5,223 nucleotides of DNA, taken from assembly GCA_902806305.1 (NCBI GenBank), contig CADCWC010000311.1:1-5223 (forward strand), read 5' to 3'. Each line of letters opens with the position of its first letter. Within the stretch, counting starts at the first letter, position 1. The translations under genes were made by a program, and so were the position numbers. Positions 1-5,223 of the stretch are shown here, piece after piece. This stretch comes from an uncultured Thermoleophilia bacterium. Lineage in GTDB: Bacteria > Actinomycetota > Thermoleophilia > Gaiellales > F1-60-MAGs149. The notes below the pieces were generated by a model. It was not told the origin of the DNA. It worked only from the letters and a program-made list of their open reading frames with translations, and ran no database searches.

Positions 1-791
1 AGAAGCCGTTCACGATCGCCCCCGCCGACGCGTGGGACCTCGTCGACACCGCGGAGCGGACCGGGCGCCACCTCGTCGTCGCCTTCGGCTGGAACCACCG
101 CCCGATGGTGGTCCGCTTCGTCGAGGAGCTGCGCGACCACGGCGGCATCGGCGAGATCGAGCACGTCAGCGTGCACATGGCCTCCGCCACCCGGGAGCTC
201 CTGACGAACACCGGCGCCTACCCCGATGCCGCGCCCGAGGCGGTCCCGGACCAGAGCACCTGGACGGACCCGCGGATGTCCGGCGGTGGGTACGGGCAGG
301 CCCAGCTCAGCCATGCCCTCGGGCTGGCACTCCACGTCACGGGGCTTCGAGGCGCGTCGGTCTTCGCCCTGACCTCGGCCCCGAGGGACGCTCCGGTGGA
401 GCTCCACGACGCCGCCGCGATCCGCTTCGAGGGCGGCGCCATCGGCACGCTCTCGGGCGGGTCGGCCTTCACGGGCGCCGGCGACAACAAGCACCAGCTC
501 GAGGTCCGGGCGATCGGCAGCGAGGGCCAGCTGGTCCTCGACGTCGAGCGCGAGCGCGCGTGGCTGTGGCGGAGTGACGGGTTCGAGACCGACCCCGTGC
601 TCGAGCCGGAAGCCGGGCGCTATGACTGCGACGGACCTCCCGCCGTCCTCGCGGACCTGGCGCTCGGCAAGGACGTCGTCAACCACTCCCCCGGCGAGCT
701 GGCCGCGCGCACCGTCGAGATCCTCGACGCGCTCTACCGCAGCGCGGCGTCGGGGCAGCTCGAGTCCACCGCGGACAGAGCGCGGAGCTGA
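1..791 (+). CDS. Gfo/Idh/MocA-family oxidoreductase, C-terminal part (5' end outside window)
   Basis: NAD(P)-dependent sugar or polyol dehydrogenase of the Gfo/Idh/MocA superfamily, probably cytosolic. The reading frame is open from base 3 and gives 262 residues before the TGA at 789-791. The first visible residues are KPFTIAP; with the preceding partial codon ending in AG this is very likely the family's EKP motif, whose lysine is the usual catalytic residue. The Rossmann NAD-binding domain is therefore almost all cut off. The rest is the alpha/beta C-terminal domain: a GGGYGQAQLSH segment (282-314) matches the family's GG...D.G.H helix with its active-site histidine, and AIGSEGQLVLDVE matches the late G..G...ld strand. 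The usual aspartate of that helix motif seems to be Q or A. The SDR gene starts 1 nt after this stop, so the two are almost certainly co-transcribed. Family is clear; the substrate (inositol, glucose-type sugar or another) cannot be told. Confidence 0.9.
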   Translation, partial: KPFTIAPADAWDLVDTAERTGRHLVVAFGWNHRPMVVRFVEELRDHGGIGEIEHVSVHMASATRELLTNTGAYPDAAPEAVPDQSTWTDPRMSGGGYGQAQLSHALGLALHVTGLRGASVFALTSAPRDAPVELHDAAAIRFEGGAIGTLSGGSAFTGAGDNKHQLEVRAIGSEGQLVLDVERERAWLWRSDGFETDPVLEPEAGRYDCDGPPAVLADLALGKDVVNHSPGELAARTVEILDALYRSAASGQLESTADRARS

Positions 792-792
792 G

Positions 793-1560
793 ATGGCCGA
801 TCCCCTCGGCGCCGGGCTGACCGACCGCGCCGTCATGGTCACCGGCGCGGCCGGCGCCATCGGCCGCGAGGTGGCGCTGGCGTTCGCCCGAGCGGGGTCG
901 CGCGTCGCGCTCGTCGACCTGCCCGGGACGGCGCTCGACGCGCTCCTCGGCGAGCTGGAGGGCAGCGGGCACACCGCGATCGGGGCCGACCTTCGCGACG
1001 CGGCCACCCACCCGGCGCTCGTGGCGCGGGTCGAGCGCGAGGTCGGGCCGCTGCGTGCGCTCGCGCACGTCGCCGCGGTCCTGCGACGCGCCGCGACGGT
1101 GGATGCCGTCACGGTCGAGGAGTGGGACCTCCAGCACGAGGTCAACCTGCGGGCGAGCTTCTTCCTCAACCGCGCCGTGGCCGACGCGCTGCGGCGCGGG
1201 GGGACGGGCGGCGCCATCGTCAACTTCTCCTCCCAGGGGTGGTGGACGGGCGGCTTCGGCGGATCGGTGGTCTACGCGGCGTCCAAGGGCGGGATCGTCT
1301 CGATGTCGCGGGGACTGGCCCGGACCTACGGTCCCGACGCCGTCACCGTCAACGTCGTCTCCCCGGGCGGGGTCGACACGCCGATGTTCCACGACGGGAT
1401 GAGTCCCGACGCGCTGGCCGCCTTCGTGCACCAGATCCCGCTCGGACGCCTGGCGCAGCCGGCCGAGCTCGCCAGCACCGTGGTCTTCCTCGCCTCCGAC
1501 CACGCGCGCTACATCACGGGCGCGACCGTGAACGTCAGCGGAGGCCAGCTCATGTACTGA
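793..1560 (+). CDS. Short-chain dehydrogenase/reductase (classical SDR, 255 aa)
   Basis: NAD(P)-dependent alcohol/ketone oxidoreductase of the classical SDR family, at the usual length of about 250 residues. Visible motifs: the TGAAGAIG dinucleotide-binding turn (residues 17-24); an aspartate after the second strand (VALVD, D42), which favours NAD over NADP; ADLRD (65-69) contacting adenine; N118 in the helix-4 position; SS at 146-147; and YAASK (161-165) with catalytic Tyr161 and Lys165. PGGVDTPM follows, and the end is ITGATVNVSGGQLMY. The usual NNAG motif after strand 4 reads AHVAA. The ATG at 793 is chosen because the SDR fold begins about 12 residues later and GGAG at 784-787 lies 5 nt upstream; the longer open frame upstream only shadows the oxidoreductase gene. 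It follows that gene by 1 nt. Its last 11 bp overlap the end of the convergent isomerase-like gene. Likely oxidises or reduces a sugar or sugar-acid intermediate; the exact reaction is unknown. Confidence 0.93.
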   Translation: MADPLGAGLTDRAVMVTGAAGAIGREVALAFARAGSRVALVDLPGTALDALLGELEGSGHTAIGADLRDAATHPALVARVEREVGPLRALAHVAAVLRRAATVDAVTVEEWDLQHEVNLRASFFLNRAVADALRRGGTGGAIVNFSSQGWWTGGFGGSVVYAASKGGIVSMSRGLARTYGPDAVTVNVVSPGGVDTPMFHDGMSPDALAAFVHQIPLGRLAQPAELASTVVFLASDHARYITGATVNVSGGQLMY

Positions 1561-2995
1561 GCGCCGCGGCGCCGGGCCCGAGGACGACGCACCCGATCCC
1601 GAGGTGCGCCGCCACGGCCTCGACCTCCCCGGCGATCCACCCGACGGTCGCCGCGCTGTGGTGGTTCGGCCCGGCCGCCGACCAGCGCGCCCATGACGTC
1701 CCGACCGGCTCGTCCCCGCGAAAGCGGAACGCGGCGTTCACGGTCCCCGTGCGCGGGAAGCGGCGACCGGTGTACTCGCCCTCCGCGACGATGAAGCGGA
1801 ACCCCGAGGGCTCGGCGGCGTGCGGCGTGAAGGCCACGAGCGACGCGGGGCCGACCGGGGGCGAGAAGGACGCGCAGGCGCCGCAGCGGGGATCGGCCTC
1901 GTCGAACCAGACGTTGCGGCGCAGCTCGGGTCGCTCGCGGGCGTCCGCCCAGTCGAGGTCGTGCTCTCCCGTGTTGGCCAGCACGGCCTCGCCGGTCCGG
2001 TGATCGAGCGCCTCGATCTCGTGGTACACCGCCGGGTGGCCCAGCGCCTTGAGCGCGAGCATGGCCACCGCCGTGACCACATCGCCGCTGCAGGTCCACG
2101 GCGTCCCCCGCGACGTCTCGCGCCCGAGGGCGAAGCACGGCGTGATGCCGGGGGTCTCGGCGTGACGCAACTCCGCGACGTGGCAGTTCATCACCCCCGC
2201 CGAGAGGTCCAGACGCTCATCGAGCCCCTCCAGCGCGGCCGCGAACCGGACGGAGCGCTCGAGGCACTCGTCCTCCTCCACCCCCGCGACGAGCGCGTAG
2301 GTCGCGCGGACCTCGGCGTCGATCCGCCCGCAGGCGACGGGCTGTGCGGCGAGGTACGCGGCACGGACGTCCGCGGGGTCGACGTCGACGACGGTGCACC
2401 CGAGGGTGGCCTCCAGCGCGGGGACGTCGACATCGACGCAGTCGTAGCCGTCGATGGGAGGCCCGACCCGCCCGAGGCGCGCGCGCCGGATCCGCCCGGC
2501 GGCGCCGGCGGCGTGCACGGCCGACCGGGCGTGGGCCCGCGAGGCGTCGTCGTCGAGCACCAGGAGCACCGTCGCGTGGCGGCGTCCCGTCCGGTGCAGC
2601 ACGTTGGCGAGCTGCGGCACGCCCACGGTCGCGCCCTCGGTGGTGATGTCCGCGTGCGAGAACGGGTCGGCGAGCCGCTGCCGGCGCTGGGTGGCCAGGA
2701 GGACGAGCGGGACGTCCGGCAGGGCGCCGATCGCCTCGAGCGCGTACGCCGGCGGGACCGCCATGGTCTGCGCGACGACGAGGACGTCGACGGCCTCGTC
2801 GAGCGCTCGCCGTCCGGCTGCGGCGCCGGCCTCACGGCAGTCGACCAGCACGGAGTCCGTGATTTCGACGACGTCACGCAGCAGCGTCCCGATCTCGTCC
2901 GCGACGGCCGTCCGATCAGCGCGGAGGTCGATCCCGACGTTGGGCTCGAAGAAGGACCAGTAGGGCGTGAGCAGCGCGGCGCGCGGCCGGCTCAT
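1550..2995 (-). CDS. L-fucose/L-arabinose isomerase-superfamily protein (481 aa), atypical
   Basis: Predicted cytosolic protein resembling the L-fucose/L-arabinose isomerase superfamily, metal-dependent aldose-ketose isomerases. The N-terminal two thirds alternate alpha/beta segments (VDVLVVAQTMAVPP at residues 69-82, PLVLLATQ at 96-103, HATVLLVLDDD at 140-150). The C-terminal part carries the superfamily-like blocks GITPCFALGRE (283-293), TCSGDVVTA (301-309), HEIEALDH (325-332), LANTGEHDL (339-347) and AGPNHHSAATVG (441-452). Compared from memory with AraA and COG2407 proteins, E326 and His445/446 fit ligand or active-site positions, but the usual Glu before GD is Ser303 and the usual mid-domain His is Asn341. 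A CxxC (371-374) is also present. Catalysis as an isomerase is therefore not certain. The ATG at 2995 overlaps the lacI stop as ATGA, with only a poor GGTGGG directly before it, suggesting translational coupling. The open frame continues far upstream, but that part only shadows lacI. Its 3' end overlaps the SDR gene. Confidence 0.8.
   Translation of the reverse strand: MSRPRAALLTPYWSFFEPNVGIDLRADRTAVADEIGTLLRDVVEITDSVLVDCREAGAAAGRRALDEAVDVLVVAQTMAVPPAYALEAIGALPDVPLVLLATQRRQRLADPFSHADITTEGATVGVPQLANVLHRTGRRHATVLLVLDDDASRAHARSAVHAAGAAGRIRRARLGRVGPPIDGYDCVDVDVPALEATLGCTVVDVDPADVRAAYLAAQPVACGRIDAEVRATYALVAGVEEDECLERSVRFAAALEGLDERLDLSAGVMNCHVAELRHAETPGITPCFALGRETSRGTPWTCSGDVVTAVAMLALKALGHPAVYHEIEALDHRTGEAVLANTGEHDLDWADARERPELRRNVWFDEADPRCGACASFSPPVGPASLVAFTPHAAEPSGFRFIVAEGEYTGRRFPRTGTVNAAFRFRGDEPVGTSWARWSAAGPNHHSAATVGWIAGEVEAVAAHLGIGCVVLGPGAAALST
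1561..1580. repeat. Two adjacent GC palindromes just after the SDR stop
   Basis: GCGCCGCGGCGC (1561-1572) and CGGGCCCG (1573-1580) are both perfect palindromes. They begin at the base after the SDR stop codon and lie inside the last codons of the convergent isomerase-like gene. There is no following T-run on either strand, so they are not a standard intrinsic terminator. They may fold and slow transcription at the collision point, or simply reflect high GC and the encoded alanine/glycine run. Confidence 0.3.
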
Positions 2996-3984
2996 CCCAC
3001 CGGTCCGCAGCTGGGACGACGCACCCAGGTCGTCGGCAGGGTGACGGTCTCCGGGGGCCGGGCGTCGTCGCGGAGGCGGTCGAGCAGCAGCCGCGCCGCC
3101 GTGCGCCCGATCTCCCGGTTGTCGCGTCGCACCACCGCGATGGGCGGCTGGTACAGGTCGGTCATCGGGATTGCGTCGCAGCTGGCCAGCGAGATGTCGC
3201 GGCCGATGCGCAGGCCGCGCTCGACGATCTCGGCCAGGCACCCGACGAGCAGCTGGTTGCCACCCGAGATCAGCGCCGTCGGAGGGTCCTCGCGATTGAG
3301 GAGGTCGCGCGCCGCCTCCCGACCGTGCTCGGCGCTGAGGACGCCCTCCAGGATCAGGTCGGGGACGTCGATGCCGCGGGACTCGTAGGCGTCGGTGAGC
3401 CCGGCGCGCCGTTCGCGCGTGGGCCGCATGGGGCCGCCCAGGATGAGGCCGATACGGCGGTGGCCCAGCGCGAGCAGCTCCTCGGTCGCTGCTCGCACGC
3501 CGCTGCGGTGGTCGGACTGGACGACGCTGGCGACCAGGCCGCCGTCGACGTCGCGGTCGAGCAGCACGACCGGCGTGTCCGTCGCTCGGAGCAGCTCGAC
3601 GGTCGGCTCGTGGTCCTCGGCCGCGAGGGACAGCAGGAGCCCGTCGACGCGCCGCTGCTGGAAGAGCCGGATGTGCGCGGCGTCGCGATCGGGCGCACGG
3701 TCGGAGTTCGCCAGCAGCATGGAGTAGCCCGCGGCCCGCAGCTCGCGCTCCGCCCCGGTCACGATCTCGGCGAACAGCGGGTTGGCGATGTCGCCGACGA
3801 CGAGCGCGACCGTGAGCGTGGCCCGTCGGCGCAGGCTCTGCGCGAGCAGGTCCGGCTGGTAGCCCAGCTCGTCGACCGTGGCCATCACCCGCTCGCGCAT
3901 CACCGGGCTGACGTCGGGATGTCCGGAGAGCACGCGGGACACCGAGGACATGGCGACGCCCGCCCGGTCGGCCACCTCGCGCAT
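2992..3984 (-). CDS. LacI-family transcriptional regulator (330 aa)
   Basis: DNA-binding repressor of the LacI/GalR family. Residues 3-21 form the helix-turn-helix (EVADRAGVAMSSVSRVLSG). VMRERVMATVDELGYQP (28-44) is the third helix, and LLAQSLRRR (46-54) the hinge helix whose Leu51 normally inserts at a central CpG of the operator. From about residue 57 a periplasmic-binding-protein-like effector domain follows (VALVVGDIANPLFAEIV, RVDGLLLS, LGHRRIGLILGG, near-C-terminal IGRTAARLLLDRL), which usually binds a sugar. The ATG at 3984 gives the normal family length, but it sits 2-3 residues closer to helix 1 than usual and lacks a good Shine-Dalgarno. In-frame GTG at 4098 or TTG at 4125 would add 38 or 47 residues unlike the family and would run over the operators. 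First gene of the minus-strand pair, overlapping the isomerase-like start by 4 bp. An operator-like site upstream suggests autoregulation. Confidence 0.93.
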   Translation of the reverse strand: MREVADRAGVAMSSVSRVLSGHPDVSPVMRERVMATVDELGYQPDLLAQSLRRRATLTVALVVGDIANPLFAEIVTGAERELRAAGYSMLLANSDRAPDRDAAHIRLFQQRRVDGLLLSLAAEDHEPTVELLRATDTPVVLLDRDVDGGLVASVVQSDHRSGVRAATEELLALGHRRIGLILGGPMRPTRERRAGLTDAYESRGIDVPDLILEGVLSAEHGREAARDLLNREDPPTALISGGNQLLVGCLAEIVERGLRIGRDISLASCDAIPMTDLYQPPIAVVRRDNREIGRTAARLLLDRLRDDARPPETVTLPTTWVRRPSCGPVG

Positions 3985-4041
3985 GTTGAGCCGGCCGCCG
4001 GAACGGCGTCTCGGGATCGGCTGGGGGCCTGGCGGTCCGTC

Positions 4042-4053
4042 GGAAGCGATTCC
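4042..4053. promoter_or_regulatory. Putative LacI-family operator 3, in the lacI leader
   Basis: GGAAGCGATTCC matches the palindrome with one broken pair and a central CG. It lies 58 bp upstream of the lacI ATG at 3984 and 80 bp (centre to centre) from site 1. Bases 4044-4058 match 4136-4150 at 13 of 15 positions, so the resemblance extends past the core. Suggests autorepression of lacI and its downstream gene, possibly with DNA looping to sites 1 and 2. Confidence 0.6.
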
Positions 4054-4056
4054 AGG

Positions 4057-4086
4057 AGCGTACCCGGCGACCTGGGGCCTCTCTAG
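4057..4086 (-). promoter_or_regulatory. Possible promoter for lacI and the isomerase-like gene
   Basis: On the minus strand, TACGCT (4062-4057) fits a TAnnnT -10, with a poor CTAGAG (4086-4081) in the -35 position 18 bp away. The predicted start near 4050 would fall inside operator 3, mirroring the arrangement on the other strand. The -35 match is weak, and another minus-strand promoter nearer 4100-4125 (for example using TTGCGA at 4125-4120) is possible. Confidence 0.25.
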
Positions 4087-4090
4087 GAAC

Positions 4091-4120
4091 TTGCGCACCG
4101 AGAGGATCTTTGGATAGGGT
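4091..4120 (+). promoter_or_regulatory. Probable sigma-70-type promoter for the binding lipoprotein gene
   Basis: TTGCGC (4091-4096) as -35 and TAGGGT (4115-4120) as a TAnnnT-type -10, 18 bp apart, in the only AT-richer patch of the divergent region. Transcription would begin near 4126-4128, inside operator 1, leaving a leader of about 30 nt that carries the AGGAGG. Assigned by eye; high-GC actinobacterial promoters are loosely conserved. Confidence 0.5.
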
Positions 4121-4121
4121 C

Positions 4122-4133
4122 GCAATCGATTCC
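4122..4133. promoter_or_regulatory. Putative LacI-family operator 1
   Basis: GCAATCGATTCC is a 12-bp palindrome with one broken pair (ideal GGAATCGATTCC) and a central CG, the typical geometry of LacI-family operators. It falls at the predicted transcription start of the lipoprotein promoter, where binding would block initiation. The adjacent LacI regulator is the obvious binder; this is inference from position and symmetry. Confidence 0.68.
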
Positions 4134-4145
4134 AGAATCGACTCC
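4134..4145. promoter_or_regulatory. Putative LacI-family operator 2
   Basis: AGAATCGACTCC is a weaker match to the same palindrome (inner GA.TCGA.TC symmetry, central CG). It abuts site 1 with centres 12 bp apart, so AATCGAYTCCAG is repeated directly (4124-4135 and 4136-4147). It ends at the Shine-Dalgarno of the lipoprotein gene. The two sites are too close for two dimers to bind without contact, so they may be cooperative or alternative. Confidence 0.55.
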
Positions 4146-4151
4146 AGGAGG
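4146..4151 (+). promoter_or_regulatory. Strong Shine-Dalgarno of the binding lipoprotein gene
   Basis: AGGAGG with 5 nt to ATG 4157 and only 2 nt to the in-frame GTG 4154, so it decides for the ATG. It follows operator 2 with no gap. It is by far the best ribosome site in the window, which suits a binding protein made in excess over its transporter. Confidence 0.8.
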
Positions 4152-4156
4152 CGGTG

Positions 4157-5223
4157 ATGTTCCCGAGTGAGACCGACCGGCAGACCTATGGAGCGACCGA
4201 GGCGGCGATCCGCGACGTCGTGGGCGGTCGGCTGACCCGGTCGGGATTCCTTCGCCGGGCCGCCGCGATCGGCCTGTCCGGCAGCATGGCGACGTCGATC
4301 CTGTCCGCCTGCGGGAGTGACTCCGAGGAGCAGCCGGCCGCCGGTGGCCAGGAGAGCGCCGGGACGTCCGCCGACGCCCTGATGAAGCTCGTCTACCCGG
4401 ACGGCCTGACGTCGGACGAGACCTACAAGGGTCCCAACGGCGGAGCCAAGGTCGGCGTCCTGCCTCCCGACGCCTTCGACGGGGTGGACTCCGAAGGGAT
4501 CCGCAACTGGAACTTCAAGGACCTGAAGGCCACGAAGGATCACCGCATCGCGTACGCGCACTTCAGCTCGAAGTGGGACCTGATGGTCGAGTCGATCGAG
4601 CGCTTCAACCGCTTTGCCAAGCAGGCCGGCTTCACCGTCGAGACCTTCGACAACAACTTCGACGCCGACCAGGCGATCAAGAACGCCGACTCGATCGTCG
4701 CGCAGCAGTTCGACTTCGTGATCGAGTCGCAGATCTTCCCGGACGCCAACAAGGCCATCGACCGCAAGCTGAAGGCGGCGGACATCCCGGCGATCTACTT
4801 CGCCGTGGAAGGCCCGGAGGGCGCCATGTTCATGGACGCGGGCAACTTCCGCATGTGCGAAGCCACGGGTGAGTGGCTCGGCAACTACGCCAAGGACAAC
4901 TGGGACGGCAAGGTCGACCTGGTGCTCATGGCCGCCCAGCCGCGAGCGGGCAAGTACGTGGGACAGCGTGAGGAGGGCTACAAAGCCGGGCTGCGGAAGG
5001 TCCTGCCCGACATCCCCGACTCGGCGTTCGTCGTGTTCGACAGCCAGGGCCTGCTCGAGGAGGCCCAGAAGAAGGCGGCGGACGTCCTCACCTCGAAGGC
5101 CGACGCGCGGAACATCATCGGGTGCGGGACGAACGACGACGCCGCGGTCGGGATCGTCCGCGCCGTCGAGGCGGCCAAGCGCACCGACACGGCCGCGGTC
5201 GGCGGGCAGGCCGGTCAGGCCTC
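4157..5223 (+). CDS. Sugar ABC transporter substrate-binding lipoprotein (Peripla_BP_4-like; 3' end outside window)
   Basis: Extracytoplasmic, membrane-anchored sugar-binding protein for an ABC importer. The frame stays open from ATG 4157 to the window edge (355 codons). The leader is long: about 27 mostly polar residues, then TRSGFLRRAAAIGLSGSM and a lipobox LSAC with Cys52 as the lipidation site. The start of the leader resembles a Tat motif, but its second arginine is Ser29. A low-complexity linker and a further stretch to about residue 129 precede the RbsB-like domain: RIAYAHFSSKWDLMVESIERF, AIKNADSIVAQQFDFVIES, a hinge near residues 215-255, then AADVLTSKADARNIIGCGTNDDAAVG, matching the conserved late (l.DDaA.GA) block. 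ATG 4157 is favoured over in-frame GTG 4154 because AGGAGG (4146-4151) lies 5 nt from it. Divergent from lacI and behind two operator-like sites; ATPase and permease genes probably follow outside the window. Ligand unknown. Confidence 0.92.
   Translation, partial: MFPSETDRQTYGATEAAIRDVVGGRLTRSGFLRRAAAIGLSGSMATSILSACGSDSEEQPAAGGQESAGTSADALMKLVYPDGLTSDETYKGPNGGAKVGVLPPDAFDGVDSEGIRNWNFKDLKATKDHRIAYAHFSSKWDLMVESIERFNRFAKQAGFTVETFDNNFDADQAIKNADSIVAQQFDFVIESQIFPDANKAIDRKLKAADIPAIYFAVEGPEGAMFMDAGNFRMCEATGEWLGNYAKDNWDGKVDLVLMAAQPRAGKYVGQREEGYKAGLRKVLPDIPDSAFVVFDSQGLLEEAQKKAADVLTSKADARNIIGCGTNDDAAVGIVRAVEAAKRTDTAAVGGQAGQA

Noticed and set aside
574..792. 5' extension of the SDR frame upstream of ATG 793
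   Set aside because: Overlaps the oxidoreductase gene, has Ser/Arg/Pro shadow composition, and ATG 793 has a ribosome site and the normal SDR N-terminus.
679..1503. Minus-strand open frame opposite the SDR gene
   Set aside because: Low-complexity shadow; the plus strand has a full set of SDR motifs.
1561..1580. Intrinsic terminator at the convergent junction
   Set aside because: The palindromes have no proper loop geometry and no T-run on either side; kept only as a weak repeat feature.
1820..3388. Long plus-strand open frame opposite the isomerase-like gene and the lacI end
   Set aside because: Composition is typical of an antisense shadow in high-GC DNA (Arg, Gly, Val, Asp and His runs). 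The opposite strand carries recognisable protein families throughout.
3325..4086. Plus-strand open frame opposite lacI
   Set aside because: Mirror of the LacI codons with no family resemblance or ribosome site; the LacI reading is secure.
4154..4156. GTG start for the binding lipoprotein
   Set aside because: In frame, but only 2 nt from the Shine-Dalgarno; the next codon, ATG 4157, has the right spacing.
2996..4561. Upstream half of the very long minus-strand open frame that ends at 1550 (about 1000 codons in all)
   Set aside because: Only the last 481 codons look like a protein. The upstream part is Arg/Pro/Ala-rich, lies over lacI in another frame and runs across the promoter region and into the lipoprotein gene, so it is a GC-driven shadow.

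Overview
The window is very GC-rich (roughly 70% or more by eye), with strong G/C preference at third codon positions and almost no non-coding DNA. This suits a high-GC actinomycete. The long RLTRxGFLRRAAAxG-type leader on the binding lipoprotein recalls Solirubrobacterales/Thermoleophilia-like Actinomycetota, but that placement is inference and only moderately secure.

Layout, left to right. (1) A plus-strand pair: the C-terminal part of a Gfo/Idh/MocA-family NAD(P)-dependent oxidoreductase (1-791), then, one base later, a complete classical short-chain dehydrogenase/reductase (793-1560). (2) A minus-strand pair read towards them: a LacI-family repressor (3984 down to 2992) and a protein resembling the L-fucose/L-arabinose isomerase superfamily (2995 down to 1550). 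These two are joined by an ATGA start/stop overlap. The two pairs collide tail to tail, and the SDR and isomerase-like genes share 11 bp (1550-1560). (3) A 172-bp divergent control region (3985-4156). It holds three copies of a GGAATCGATTCC-like palindrome with a central CG, the form expected for a LacI-family operator, plus a plausible plus-strand promoter. (4) A plus-strand sugar-binding lipoprotein gene (4157 to beyond the right edge), presumably the first gene of an ABC transporter operon.

Together this looks like a sugar or polyol uptake and catabolism locus under one local repressor: a binding lipoprotein to capture the substrate, an isomerase-like enzyme and two dehydrogenases to process it, and a LacI regulator placed to control both directions and itself. 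The substrate cannot be read from the sequence; no kinase, aldolase or dehydratase is visible. The most interesting points are the operator cluster, the isomerase-like protein whose expected metal-ligand positions look replaced, and the unusual N-terminus of the binding protein. No RNA gene, mobile element or CRISPR array was seen.
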